From: Bacteroidota bacterium
GTDB taxonomy: Bacteria > Bacteroidota > Ignavibacteria > Kapaibacteriales > UBA2268
Assembly: GCA_029974985.1 (NCBI GenBank)
Contig: JARKQC010000360.1
Coordinates: forward strand, 223,238-287,237
DNA length: 64,000 bases
Reading direction: 5' to 3'
The translations under genes were made by a program, and so were the position numbers. Under the pieces are notes generated by a model. It searched no databases. It was not told the origin of the DNA and worked only from the letters and a program-made list of their open reading frames with translations. Positions 36,329-46,049 of this stretch are shown here, piece after piece. Within the stretch, counting starts at the first letter, position 1, and the number at the start of each line of letters is the position of its first letter.

Positions 36329-37405
36329 TTATAAATATTTATGAATATGTTTTCGTCTCAGAAAATCAACTATTTCTTGAACTTGGTCAGACTGCCCACG
36401 CTTACAAATCATTATAGCTTCTTTGGTGTCAATTACAATAATATCCTCCATACCTACAACTCCAATCAATTTATCTTTCGACATAATAAACGAATTTTTG
36501 TTGTTTATCGAAACGACATCGCCCATAAGAATATTTTGGTTTGCATCTTTCATTTGTACTCTATACAACTCGTCCCAATTGCTTAAATCACTCCAAGAAA
36601 AAGTTGCATTTACACAAAAGACATTATCTGCTTTTTCTAAAATTCCGTGATCTAATGAAATAGAGCTTATTTGCTTATAAATTAATCTTAATTCCTCAAT
36701 ATATTCCTTTGTTCCATAAATATTGTTAAGCTCTGATAATTTTAAATTATAATCAGGTAGAAATTTTTTGAAAGAATTTCGGAAAACATTTATCGAACAT
36801 ATAAAAATCCCACTATTCCATAAAAAATCACCAGTATCAATAAATCTCTGTGCTGTGTTAGCGTCGGGCTTTTCTGCAAATGTCAAACAATAATAAATTC
36901 CCGAATCCTGTTTTTCGCTTGTATCAATTTGAATATATCCAAATTGAGTTTCGGGTCTGCTCGGCTCGATACCAATTGTAACAATAGATTGATTTCGGCT
37001 TGCAAATTCAAACGATAGTTCAAGCGAATGATAAAACTCACCAAGATTTGAAATAATGTGGTCAGCTGGAAATACAGACAAAAGAGTATTCTCATCGAAA
37101 CCTTTATTTAAAATATAATTTACAGATAAAGCAGTACAAGGCGCAGTCCCACGACCAAAAGGCTCAAATATCAAATTTTCTTCTTGCAAACTCGGAATTT
37201 GCTCTAAAGCTAAATCTTTATAAGCATAACTTAATACAATAAATATATTTTCCCTTTTGAAAAATGGAAGCAAACGGTTGTAAGTGTTTTGTAATAAAGT
37301 CCCTTCGCCATATAAATACTTAAATTGTTTAGGGGTGTTTTCTGTACTTTTGGGCCAAAATTTTGAACCTAATCCACCTGCTAATATTAGAGCTACTTTT
37401 TCCAT
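36329..37405 (-). CDS. manC: Mannose-1-phosphate guanylyltransferase (GDP-mannose pyrophosphorylase)
   Basis: A 358-residue nucleotidyltransferase of the ManC/type I GMP family, without the C-terminal isomerase domain. The start is VALILAGGLGSKFWPKS, followed by PKQFKYLYG; later come FEPFGRGTAPCTALS, SVFPADHII, TFAEKPDANTA, FLWNSGIFI and ATFSWSDLSNWDELY, all typical of GDP-mannose pyrophosphorylases. The Arg of the GxGxR loop is Lys here (GLGSK), and the usual PLSR is PKST. The product, GDP-mannose, would feed the phosphomannose synthase and capsule GTs elsewhere in the window. It stands alone. Confidence 0.87.
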   Translation of the reverse strand: MEKVALILAGGLGSKFWPKSTENTPKQFKYLYGEGTLLQNTYNRLLPFFKRENIFIVLSYAYKDLALEQIPSLQEENLIFEPFGRGTAPCTALSVNYILNKGFDENTLLSVFPADHIISNLGEFYHSLELSFEFASRNQSIVTIGIEPSRPETQFGYIQIDTSEKQDSGIYYCLTFAEKPDANTAQRFIDTGDFLWNSGIFICSINVFRNSFKKFLPDYNLKLSELNNIYGTKEYIEELRLIYKQISSISLDHGILEKADNVFCVNATFSWSDLSNWDELYRVQMKDANQNILMGDVVSINNKNSFIMSKDKLIGVVGMEDIIVIDTKEAIMICKRGQSDQVQEIVDFLRRKHIHKYL

Positions 37406-37579
37406 TACTATTTTTTAAAACTCATTTTTTTTAAATTAAAATATCTTTCAAAATTAAGAATAATTATTGAATAAAAAAAACAATAAAATTAATTATTTTT
37501 TATCAATTAATATATTTTTGTGAAAAATAAATTTTCAAAATTTTATATTCACTTATTTATATTTTTTTATTAGGTAAAA

Positions 37580-38011
37580 ATGACTTTACAAGATTTACGT
37601 TCAGACGCAAGAGTTGCCGCTATCGAGTTTAAAAATGGTTATATACAATTCATTTACGAGGATTTTTTTAGTGAAAGAATTTTCGAAATAAAAATTAAAA
37701 CTGATTTTGCTTATATCAACTACAAACTCGATGAAATTGCTTATGAATTTTGTCAAATCCGTCATTTTAATCTAAAAGACCAGCTCCCAATTGATGAGAA
37801 ATCCAAACTCTATATTATGCCCGATACCTTTATCAAACAAATGAAAATAGCTCGCCAGAAATTTAATTTAGCAATTGGGTTAAATTCAATCGAGTGGAAA
37901 AATTTCATTCAAGTATATGGTGATGGGCTAATAATAGCCTGCCCCGTCAAAAATTTAGAAAATATAGACATCGAAGAAATCGGCACAATACTCAATTTAA
38001 GTACAAATTAA
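37580..38011 (+). CDS. Hypothetical protein
   Basis: A 143-residue soluble protein without signal or membrane helix. It is a mixed alpha/beta sequence opening MTLQDLRSDARVAAIEFKNG; no motif is recognised. Codon use and composition match its neighbours. It lies between manC (divergent) and the glycan region and may precede it in one transcript, although a weak hairpin sits in the 97-base gap after it. Confidence 0.65.
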   Translation: MTLQDLRSDARVAAIEFKNGYIQFIYEDFFSERIFEIKIKTDFAYINYKLDEIAYEFCQIRHFNLKDQLPIDEKSKLYIMPDTFIKQMKIARQKFNLAIGLNSIEWKNFIQVYGDGLIIACPVKNLENIDIEEIGTILNLSTN

Positions 38012-38036
38012 GCTAAATATTTACTCCATAACACCT

Positions 38037-38060
38037 AATCTATATATCTTGGTATAGATT
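38037..38060 (+). terminator. Weak hairpin after the hypothetical gene
   Basis: AATCTATA (38037-38044) and TATAGATT (38053-38060) form an 8-bp stem with an 8-base loop, followed by TT. It lies 26 bases after the stop at 38011. The weak stem and short T-run make this only a possible terminator. Confidence 0.35.
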
Positions 38061-38108
38061 TTGCAAAGAAAAGTGGGAATTAGTTTTTTATGAGCTATAG
38101 GGGCGCTT

Positions 38109-38969
38109 ATGCAAAGTGATACTGAAAAATTAAATTATATCCAATATTTAATTTATGAGGCAAATAGATTAATTAAAATTGGACAAATTGGTATTGGATT
38201 AGAAAAATTTAAAGAGGTTTTAGAATACGAGCCAAACAATGAGGTAGCTCTTAAATCTATAAATTTAATAAATCAGTACAATGCTGAAAATAGGATGGAA
38301 GAGCATATAATACAAATTCCAGAAAATGTGCTTAAAGCACTAAAGGCACAATGGTATAATGAACTTAAAGAAAAAAAGACAAAGGAAGAGCTTGCGATAC
38401 CCAAAGTTCAATTATCTGAGCGCCATATCAAAAATTTAAAAGTGTTATTAGATAGGCATCATTTACTGCAAACTCTACCTAAAGGAGCAGTATGCGCAGA
38501 AATCGGTGTTGATAAAGGAGACTTTTCTGAAAAAATTTTAGAAACTACTAATCCGCAAAAATTACATCTTATAGATGCTTGGGGAAATCCTGAACGATAT
38601 CATGATGGATTAAAATACTTGGTATTAAATAGATTTAATGAAGAAATAAATCAAGGAAAAGTTGAAGTAAATGTTGGTTACTCTACGGATGTTCTTAAAA
38701 ATTTCCCAGATTATTATTTTGATTGGGTGTATCTCGATACGGCTCATAGTTATAAAGTTACAAAAGAAGAATTAATTGTTTTGAAAGATAAAGTTAAAAA
38801 TGATGGTATAATAAGTGGACATGATTATATTATTGGAAATTGGGTAGGTAATGTTCGTTATGGAGTAATAGAAGCAGTACATGAATTTTGTGTTAAATAT
38901 AATTGGGAATTGATATATCTTACAATTCAAAAACAAGAATCACCTAGTTTTGCTATAAGAAGGATATAA
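38109..38969 (+). CDS. Class I SAM-dependent methyltransferase with TPR-like N-terminus
   Basis: A 286-residue protein. The first 60 residues form a helical pair like a TPR repeat (YLIYEANRLIKIGQIGIGLE, FKEVLEYEPNNEVAL). The Rossmann methyltransferase domain starts near 125: GAVCAEIGVDKGDFSEKIL is motif I with the acidic AdoMet loop, followed by LHLIDAWGN, a FDWVYLDTAHSY strand near residue 212 and a GIISGHDYI segment. This is the methyltransferase-24 type seen in glycan and rhamnosyl-methyl clusters. A GGGG ribosome site precedes the ATG. Two bases separate it from the next gene. Confidence 0.82.
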   Translation: MQSDTEKLNYIQYLIYEANRLIKIGQIGIGLEKFKEVLEYEPNNEVALKSINLINQYNAENRMEEHIIQIPENVLKALKAQWYNELKEKKTKEELAIPKVQLSERHIKNLKVLLDRHHLLQTLPKGAVCAEIGVDKGDFSEKILETTNPQKLHLIDAWGNPERYHDGLKYLVLNRFNEEINQGKVEVNVGYSTDVLKNFPDYYFDWVYLDTAHSYKVTKEELIVLKDKVKNDGIISGHDYIIGNWVGNVRYGVIEAVHEFCVKYNWELIYLTIQKQESPSFAIRRI

Positions 38970-38971
38970 GA

Positions 38972-41900
38972 ATGATAGTACACCTTTTATATGAAAATGA
39001 ATATACATTTGCATATTATGAAATGATAAGAGACTACTTTGATTTAAATGAGCATTTGTTTATTATAAACAATTATAATAAACATTCATGGGATAAAAAC
39101 AGAACATTCCATTTTACAAATTGTTTAAAAGTAAAAAGTTTTTTAAATGATGAGGTATTAAACCATTTAAAAAATGCCGAAGTAATTGTATTGCATAGTT
39201 TATTCGCTAGGACTGCATTGTTTTTATTATTTGATAATTTATATTTATTGAAAAAAACTATCTGGATGCTTTGGGGACATGATTTATATGTATATAGAGA
39301 AGCGGGAACAAAAAGTAATCCTTTTGAAATTGAGGAAAAAAGAAAAATTGTAATTAAAAATTTTGCTTATATATCTGCAAGAAAAGAAGATTTTGAACTT
39401 GTACAAAAAATATACAATACAAATGCAGTAAACGTTCTTGTTGGATATGGTCTCGTATCGGATTATGATGATTTAGATAATTGCAATAGTTTTTCAACTG
39501 GAAATACAACTAATATATTACTTGGTAATTCATCTACTAAAACTAATCAACATATTGATGCAATCAATATGTTAAGTAAATATAAAAATGAAAATTTAGC
39601 AATATATACCCCCTTATCCTATGGTGATGAAATTTATGGTAAAGAAGTTGCCGATTACGGTATTTCAATTTTTGGAAAAAAATTTATACCAATTTTTGAT
39701 TTTATACCAACTAAAAAATATAACATTTTAATGAAAAGTATTGATATTGGCATAATGAATCATAATAGACAGCAAGCAGGTGGTAATATTTTTTCATTGC
39801 TGTATTTGAATAAAAAAGTTTTTATTAATAAAAGTAATACTATTTATTCACACGCATTAAGAATTGGAATGACTGTTTATGATATACAATTAATAAAAAC
39901 ACTTAGTTACAAAGATTTCAAAAAACAAGATTTAATTGATTATGAATATAGTAGGAATTATATAAGAAAATATTTTTCAGATGAAGCAAGAGCAACAAAG
40001 TGGAAAGAGATTTTTGAATTAGTAAAAAAAGGAAATCATGAATTATCTTTAGAAAGATTAAAGGAAAAACACCCGAATTGGGATGATTTTAGAACAATAT
40101 ATATAAAACATGTTAGCGTTCAAGCTCCTATATTGAAGGAACAACCAAAGTCTTCGCCCGCCCCACCAGATGATTTTTCTCATAATGAACTTTCTGCATT
40201 GAAGGAACAACCAAAGTCTTCGCCCGCCCCACCTCGTATTCTCTATATTGCTTATGTAGAACCTAAATATAAACAATTATACAATAAAATAGCTGGTCAA
40301 GTACAAGCGTTGAGAGAAATTGGTGCTAAAGTTGATGCTTTTATTATTGGCAAAGGAGAAAGTTTAGTTGGTAATGACTTTCCTTTTACTATAATTAATT
40401 TGAACGAAATAAAGGCAGCTCGGCACTTTATTGTTGAGCAACTAATAATTAAGTTCAAACCCGACTATGTTTATTTTCGCTACCCAAATGGCTATAATAA
40501 TGCTTTAGAACCATTGATACCACTTGCTGAGAAATATAAGAACTTTTATTTTGAACATAATACTAAAGAAGAAGATGAGTTAAGAGCAAATGAACAAATT
40601 GCTCTATTGCAGCAAGAAATTAATTTTGGTCGTATACTCATTACTAAAGCATCCGGATTGATTGGAATGACAAATTCATTTTCTGAACATCAGAAAAAAA
40701 GAGTTACTAATCTACAAACCCCAATTACTACTATAGCAAATGGTATTACTATTAGTAATTATATAGTCTCCACTCAACCAATATTATCTGATAGATTGGT
40801 ATTGCTCTTTGTAGGATATATCTCTATTCATCACGGTATTGAACGTTTACTCCATAGTATTGCAAACTATAAAGGAAATATAAAAATATCTTTATTGATT
40901 GTTGGGAAATTCTTTAATTCTGAATATGAAAATACTATTCGCGAGTTAGAAAAAACTTTAAACTTAATGGAGCAAGTGCATTTTTTAGGTGAATTATCAA
41001 AAAATGAATTAAATAAATATTATGATGAATCTCATATTTGTATCGGTTCCTTAGGTATGCATCTTATTAATTCACCAGAGGGTGCCAGCCTCAAAACAAG
41101 AGAGTATATCTCACGTGGGAAACCCATTATAATTGATCACAAAGATACAGACATACCTGATAATGTTGATTTTGTGTATAGGGTAAGCGCGGATTCCTCA
41201 CCTATTGATATTGATGAATTAATTAAATTTTATAAAAATATAAAGTCCAGTCCACTAGATATTAGGAGATTTGCTGAAGAACATCTTGATTGGAAAATCA
41301 AGATGAAAAAATTGATTGATTTTATGACAAATAAAAACAATTATATAAATGTAACTGAAGAAAATAAGAAAGAAATTTATTTCTTATTATTTAAGAATGA
41401 TTTTGAGTATAATTACAATATATTAAAGAGTATAATTGAAAATAATTATAATTATGAAAATCTCATTATTGTTGATTTCCAAACAGCTGGACAGAATAGA
41501 AAGTTATTAAATTTAGTTGAAAAAAATATAAAAATTATAGAAGTTTCGAAAGATTTTTCCGATGAAGAAGCTGTTGAATTTGTAAAAAAGAAATTAAATT
41601 GTGATATTAAAATTATAGATGCAAATAATACTATATTATTAAACAATCAATCAATTGAGCAAAATAAGAATATTTTCAGGAATAAAGAAGAATTTATAAA
41701 ATATTTCGACAATATTAAAGATGAGCGTAACGAATTTGAGAAAAATTTAGCAACTCAAAATATTAATAATAGCGAATTTTATGTAAATGGCCATTGCGTC
41801 AATTGTAATAAACAAAGTAGTTTTATGATTGATTGGAAATTAGTATATAATGGAATACCGGGTTATCGAGAAAGATTAATTTGCCAAAGCTGTGGTCTGT

Positions 41901-42499
41901 CTGCTCGGAAACGTGCAATTATTGATGTTATGAATAGTTTTAATACTATTAATACTAATTGTCAAATTTATATTTTAGAGCAAAAAAGTAAATTTTATAG
42001 TGCATTAAAATCAAAATATGGAAATAGATTAGTTGGTAGTGAATATTTAGGTGATGAATATCCTAATGGAAAAATTTTCAATGGATTACGTAATGAAAAT
42101 ATTCTCAATCTAAGTTTTAATGATCAAACTTTTGATTTGCTAATATCAAATGATGTTTTTGAGCATGTTCCAAATATTGAACTAGCTCTTAAAGAATCTT
42201 TTAGAGTTTTACGTAACAACGGTATATTGTTATTTTCTATACCATTTAATATAAATCGTAATCAAACAACAAAAAGAGCTGAATTGATTGATGGAAAGAT
42301 TATTAATATAGAAAATCCCGTTTATCACTACGATATTTTACGAAAAGAAGGATCGCTTGTATTTTATGATTATGGTTGGGATTTATTAGATAAAATTAAA
42401 GTGACTGGCTTTAAAGATCTATATATTATTGATAGTTATGATATTTCAAAAGCTCAATTTGGTTTTGGTGTATGTTTATCATTTGTTGCAGTAAAATAG
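38972..42499 (+). CDS. Giant fusion: WecF-like (GT56) fucosyltransferase - GT4 - zinc-ribbon methyltransferase
   Basis: A 1,175-residue multidomain protein. Residues 1-350 resemble WecF, the TDP-Fuc4NAc transferase of enterobacterial common antigen (GT56): TIWMLWGHDLYVYR, ILLGNSSTKTNQHIDAI, RQQAGGNIFSLLYLNKKV. A linker (about 385-425) has a duplicated LKEQPKSSPAPP. Residues 425-790 are a GT4 enzyme (FYFEHNTKEEDELRA, LVLLFVGYISIHHGIERLL, SPEGASLKTREYISRGKP). Residues 800-925 are degenerate, GT2-like. Residues 935-1175 carry CVNC and CQSC pairs, a likely zinc ribbon, and a methyltransferase with FDLLISNDVFEHVPNIELA. It probably adds several successive residues of one glycan and methylates it. 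Confidence 0.82.
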   Translation: MIVHLLYENEYTFAYYEMIRDYFDLNEHLFIINNYNKHSWDKNRTFHFTNCLKVKSFLNDEVLNHLKNAEVIVLHSLFARTALFLLFDNLYLLKKTIWMLWGHDLYVYREAGTKSNPFEIEEKRKIVIKNFAYISARKEDFELVQKIYNTNAVNVLVGYGLVSDYDDLDNCNSFSTGNTTNILLGNSSTKTNQHIDAINMLSKYKNENLAIYTPLSYGDEIYGKEVADYGISIFGKKFIPIFDFIPTKKYNILMKSIDIGIMNHNRQQAGGNIFSLLYLNKKVFINKSNTIYSHALRIGMTVYDIQLIKTLSYKDFKKQDLIDYEYSRNYIRKYFSDEARATKWKEIFELVKKGNHELSLERLKEKHPNWDDFRTIYIKHVSVQAPILKEQPKSSPAPPDDFSHNELSALKEQPKSSPAPPRILYIAYVEPKYKQLYNKIAGQVQALREIGAKVDAFIIGKGESLVGNDFPFTIINLNEIKAARHFIVEQLIIKFKPDYVYFRYPNGYNNALEPLIPLAEKYKNFYFEHNTKEEDELRANEQIALLQQEINFGRILITKASGLIGMTNSFSEHQKKRVTNLQTPITTIANGITISNYIVSTQPILSDRLVLLFVGYISIHHGIERLLHSIANYKGNIKISLLIVGKFFNSEYENTIRELEKTLNLMEQVHFLGELSKNELNKYYDESHICIGSLGMHLINSPEGASLKTREYISRGKPIIIDHKDTDIPDNVDFVYRVSADSSPIDIDELIKFYKNIKSSPLDIRRFAEEHLDWKIKMKKLIDFMTNKNNYINVTEENKKEIYFLLFKNDFEYNYNILKSIIENNYNYENLIIVDFQTAGQNRKLLNLVEKNIKIIEVSKDFSDEEAVEFVKKKLNCDIKIIDANNTILLNNQSIEQNKNIFRNKEEFIKYFDNIKDERNEFEKNLATQNINNSEFYVNGHCVNCNKQSSFMIDWKLVYNGIPGYRERLICQSCGLSARKRAIIDVMNSFNTINTNCQIYILEQKSKFYSALKSKYGNRLVGSEYLGDEYPNGKIFNGLRNENILNLSFNDQTFDLLISNDVFEHVPNIELALKESFRVLRNNGILLFSIPFNINRNQTTKRAELIDGKIINIENPVYHYDILRKEGSLVFYDYGWDLLDKIKVTGFKDLYIIDSYDISKAQFGFGVCLSFVAVK
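40132..40233 (+). repeat. Perfect 36-bp direct repeat encoding a Pro-rich linker
   Basis: The 36 bases at 40132-40167 recur without change at 40198-40233, a 66-base period. Each copy encodes LKEQPKSSPAPP and contains the G+C-rich run TCGCCCGCCCCACC, unlike the AT-rich coding sequence around it. It joins the WecF-like and GT4 domains of the fusion protein. Confidence 0.95.
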
Positions 42500-42509
42500 A
42501 GAGTGTGTA

Positions 42510-45500
42510 GTGCCTTCATTAGAACATAATTACAAAAAATGGAATAATTCATACAAATGGGATGATCAAGGAGATAATAAAGATAAAAAGAGAATTAATT
42601 TTTCACATTCACTTGTTTCTATTGTTATTCCAGTATATAATAAAGTTGAATTAACCAAACAATGTATAGAGGCTATATTTAAAAATACAGTATATCCAAA
42701 TTATGAAATTATAATTGTAAATAATGCTTCAACAGATGATACATTTAATTATTTGGACAAATTGAAAGAGATAAATCCAAAGATTAAAGTAATAAATAAT
42801 AATGAAAATCTTGGATTTGCTAAGGCAATAAATCAAGGTGCTAATATTGCAAGTGGAAAGTATTTAGTCTTACTTAATAATGATACAATTCCTCTTGAAA
42901 ATTGGCTTACTAACTTAATAAATACAATTAATTCAAATGATAAAATTGCAATAGTTGGCTGTAAATTACTTTATCCAGATGATAGTATTCAACATTGTGG
43001 AGTTGCATTAAGAAGGGACAGGAAATGGTTTAAACATCCTTACAAGTTTGTTGAAAGGAATCATCCAATAGTAAACAATTATAGAAAATGGGATGCTGTA
43101 ACAGCCGCGTGTATTATTACACCAACTGATTTATTTCATAAAGTAGGTCATCTTGATGAATATTATTTAAATGGTTGCGAAGATATTGATTATTGTTGTA
43201 AAGTACGTGAGGCAGGCTATGAAATATATTATGAACCCAAAGTAGAACTTTACCACTTAGAAAGTCAATCTGAACGTATAAATCAAAATGAAAATGATAT
43301 ACGTAATTTTGAATATTTCATATCAAAATGGGGTAATAATGCACTTAAAACAGAATTAGAGATTTATGTTGAAGATGGTTTATGGGAAATTATTGGCAAT
43401 CAATATGTTCATAAGTTTAACGATTATGTGAAAGAATGGAAAAATAAATTTGATATCGCAGTTCAACAAAACAATGTACAAGAAGCAAAACGATTACAAA
43501 AAATATTCAAACATTTATATACCGTTGAAAGTTGGGATTTTGAAATAAATAATCTTCCAAGACCTGAAAATACAATTTCTTTTGATAAAATTTCAGAAAA
43601 AAATTATTCAAATAATTCTCAAAAATATGAAAAAAATGAATTATCGAACAAAACCCAATCAAAACTCCGCATTCTATTTATTTGCCATGATTTTCCTCCA
43701 TATCGTTATGCGGGGGCTCAGTTATTTGCGAAGAATTTAGCACAGGCGATAAATAAAGCGGGCAAGGCTCAGGTTGAAATTCTTTATCCGCAGTTTAGAG
43801 ATAAAAATAAACAAGATTATTCTATAACTCAAACTACTTATGAAGATTTGACGGTATTTGAATTAAATAAGCCCGCCGCAGGAGAACCCGGTAAAGTTTT
43901 TAACCAAAATATTGCTCAATCTATTTATCAATTTTTGAGTCAGAATCATTATGATTTAATACATATTCACGGCTTGGGGCAAATCACAATGGCGCCTGTA
44001 TTTATTGCCGCTAAAATGCAGATTAAAATGATAATGACTTTGCACGATTTTTGGTTTATTTGTACAAATTGGCATTTACTTACAAATAATCAAGATATTT
44101 GCACGGGACCCGAAAGTATAGAAAAATGTGCTTTGTGCTTTATTACAGATAGTCCATACCATACTAAAACTGAAGAAAATTATAAAAAATCTATAGACTT
44201 CATAAGCGAGCGAAATTTAATTTTTAAAGAAGCATATTATAAAATTTCAAAATTTTACGCACCGAGCAATTATTTAAAGAATGTATTTAATAAATATGGA
44301 TTTTTTAATATTGATGTATTAAATAATGGTCTTACTCATAAGGAATTATCTGTAAATAATCGTATTAGAGATGATAGAAATATTATATTCGGTTTTACGG
44401 GTCAGATAATTAAAAGAAAAGGTGTTATCTTTTTATTAGAAGCTTTTATAGCTATTTCAAATCCCAATATTGAATTACATATATATGGTAAAATTGATGT
44501 AGAAAGTGATTATGGAAAAAATATTCAAAATATGATTAATTCAGATAATAGAATTAAATATTTTGGAGAATATAAAAATGAAAAAATTAATGAAATTTTA
44601 AGTACACTTGATATTGTAGTAATACCTACTCTAATGGATAATTATCCTATCACAGTGCAGGAGGCATTTTATAACAAAGTTCCCGTTATAGCATCAAATA
44701 TAGGTGGTATTCCCGAAATGGTTTCTCATAATAAAAATGGAATATTAACCGAGCCAAGCTCTGTATCAGATTTAAAAAATGCCATGCTTAAAATAATTGA
44801 CCATCCCGAATTAATAAATAAATTTAAAGAAAATATACCATATATCAAGAGTTTAGAAGATAATGCACGAGAATATTTAGCAGAATATAATCAAATCCTT
44901 GATAATAAAATTGATTTGAATAAAAACAGTAACAATATTATATTAAATGAAATTAAAGAGAATAAAAAAATAAAAATCCTTTTTTATTTCTTCAAGAATG
45001 TGCATATCCCAATTTTAGAGCCAATATATAGAAAGCTAAAAGCTATGCAGCCAGAGGCACAAATTGCTTTTGGATATATGAGCTATGCTCCACAAATTAG
45101 AGCTGGATTTACTCCCGAAGAATTTGAATTATTGAAAGATTTTGGTGAAAAATTATATAATAATCCACAAGACTACAATCCCGATATTACTTTTATCGCC
45201 GATTCTTGCTATGAGTTTGTCCAAAAATGCGGATTACTCGTTCATGTAGGACACGGCATATTATCAAAGGGGCAATATTATACAGATACACAGTTAGCAC
45301 GACGCGAGGAATATGCAGATTTAGTATGCGTACCCGGCGAATATCATAAAAAAATATTAAATCGAATCATAAGTAAGCCCGTTGTAGCTACGGGTATGGC
45401 AAAATTAGATGCACTCTATGACGGAACATATACAAGAGAGAAAATCATTCAAAAATATGGTCTAAACCCTCAAAATAAATTTATTCTCTACGCACCGACA

Positions 45501-46049
45501 TTTAATGATGAATTATCAGCAATACCATTCGTTTATGATAGAATAAATGAGGTAATTCCCGATAATAATACATTCCTTCTAATTAAATTGCATAGCAGTA
45601 CAAAACAAGAATATAAAAATATGTATCGCGAACTATTTAGAAAAGATGCAAGAGTAATTTATATTGAAGATTTAAACATTGCACCATATTTAGCACTTGC
45701 GGATATTATGATTTCCGATGTATCTTCTGCTATGATAGAATTCGCATCGCTTGATAAACCTTTAATTCTATTTAATAACCCAACTTGGACAACTTACAAA
45801 TATTATAATCCAAATGATATAGAGTTTAAATGGCGAGATATAGGCATAGAGGTTAATAATTTAGAAGAAATGAAGCAAGCAGTTATTCGCTCACTTAATA
45901 CTCCAAAAGAATTTTCACATAAGAGAATTTATTATACCGAACAAATAATTGCAAATAAAACTTATGCCGACGCTTCACAGAAAATTATAAACTCGGCACT
46001 CGAATTGCTAAACAAAAGAGTAAATATTCATAGCGGAGTAAGAATATGA
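42510..46049 (+). CDS. Giant fusion: GT2 - GT4 - CDP-glycerol glycerophosphotransferase-like
   Basis: A 1,179-residue protein with three transferase modules. Residues 25-290 are a GT2 enzyme (SIVIPVYNKVELTKQCIEA, VNNASTDDTF, LVLLNNDTIP, NGCEDIDYCCKVREAGYE). Residues 385-795 are a GT4 enzyme (RILFICHDFPPYRYAGAQ, FGFTGQIIKRKGVIFLLEAF, PTLMDNYPITVQEAFYNKVP). Residues 815-1170 are a TagB/TagF-like domain: LVHVGHGILSKGQYYTD, then ILYAPTFNDELSAIPF, and ADIMISDVSSAMIEFASLDK. Such domains transfer glycerol phosphate from CDP-glycerol. The start is GTG 42510. The last four bases (ATGA) overlap gpsA, which makes the glycerol-3-phosphate precursor. Confidence 0.85.
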   Translation: MPSLEHNYKKWNNSYKWDDQGDNKDKKRINFSHSLVSIVIPVYNKVELTKQCIEAIFKNTVYPNYEIIIVNNASTDDTFNYLDKLKEINPKIKVINNNENLGFAKAINQGANIASGKYLVLLNNDTIPLENWLTNLINTINSNDKIAIVGCKLLYPDDSIQHCGVALRRDRKWFKHPYKFVERNHPIVNNYRKWDAVTAACIITPTDLFHKVGHLDEYYLNGCEDIDYCCKVREAGYEIYYEPKVELYHLESQSERINQNENDIRNFEYFISKWGNNALKTELEIYVEDGLWEIIGNQYVHKFNDYVKEWKNKFDIAVQQNNVQEAKRLQKIFKHLYTVESWDFEINNLPRPENTISFDKISEKNYSNNSQKYEKNELSNKTQSKLRILFICHDFPPYRYAGAQLFAKNLAQAINKAGKAQVEILYPQFRDKNKQDYSITQTTYEDLTVFELNKPAAGEPGKVFNQNIAQSIYQFLSQNHYDLIHIHGLGQITMAPVFIAAKMQIKMIMTLHDFWFICTNWHLLTNNQDICTGPESIEKCALCFITDSPYHTKTEENYKKSIDFISERNLIFKEAYYKISKFYAPSNYLKNVFNKYGFFNIDVLNNGLTHKELSVNNRIRDDRNIIFGFTGQIIKRKGVIFLLEAFIAISNPNIELHIYGKIDVESDYGKNIQNMINSDNRIKYFGEYKNEKINEILSTLDIVVIPTLMDNYPITVQEAFYNKVPVIASNIGGIPEMVSHNKNGILTEPSSVSDLKNAMLKIIDHPELINKFKENIPYIKSLEDNAREYLAEYNQILDNKIDLNKNSNNIILNEIKENKKIKILFYFFKNVHIPILEPIYRKLKAMQPEAQIAFGYMSYAPQIRAGFTPEEFELLKDFGEKLYNNPQDYNPDITFIADSCYEFVQKCGLLVHVGHGILSKGQYYTDTQLARREEYADLVCVPGEYHKKILNRIISKPVVATGMAKLDALYDGTYTREKIIQKYGLNPQNKFILYAPTFNDELSAIPFVYDRINEVIPDNNTFLLIKLHSSTKQEYKNMYRELFRKDARVIYIEDLNIAPYLALADIMISDVSSAMIEFASLDKPLILFNNPTWTTYKYYNPNDIEFKWRDIGIEVNNLEEMKQAVIRSLNTPKEFSHKRIYYTEQIIANKTYADASQKIINSALELLNKRVNIHSGVRI

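Noticed and set aside
40132..40233. A short CRISPR-like array
   Set aside because: Only two copies, located in frame inside a coding gene with a 30-base in-frame spacer; no cas genes are in the window.
40058..40276. A minus-strand frame with a repeated GGRRLWLFLQ segment
   Set aside because: The repetition only mirrors the 36-bp direct repeat of the sense gene; no independent evidence of coding.
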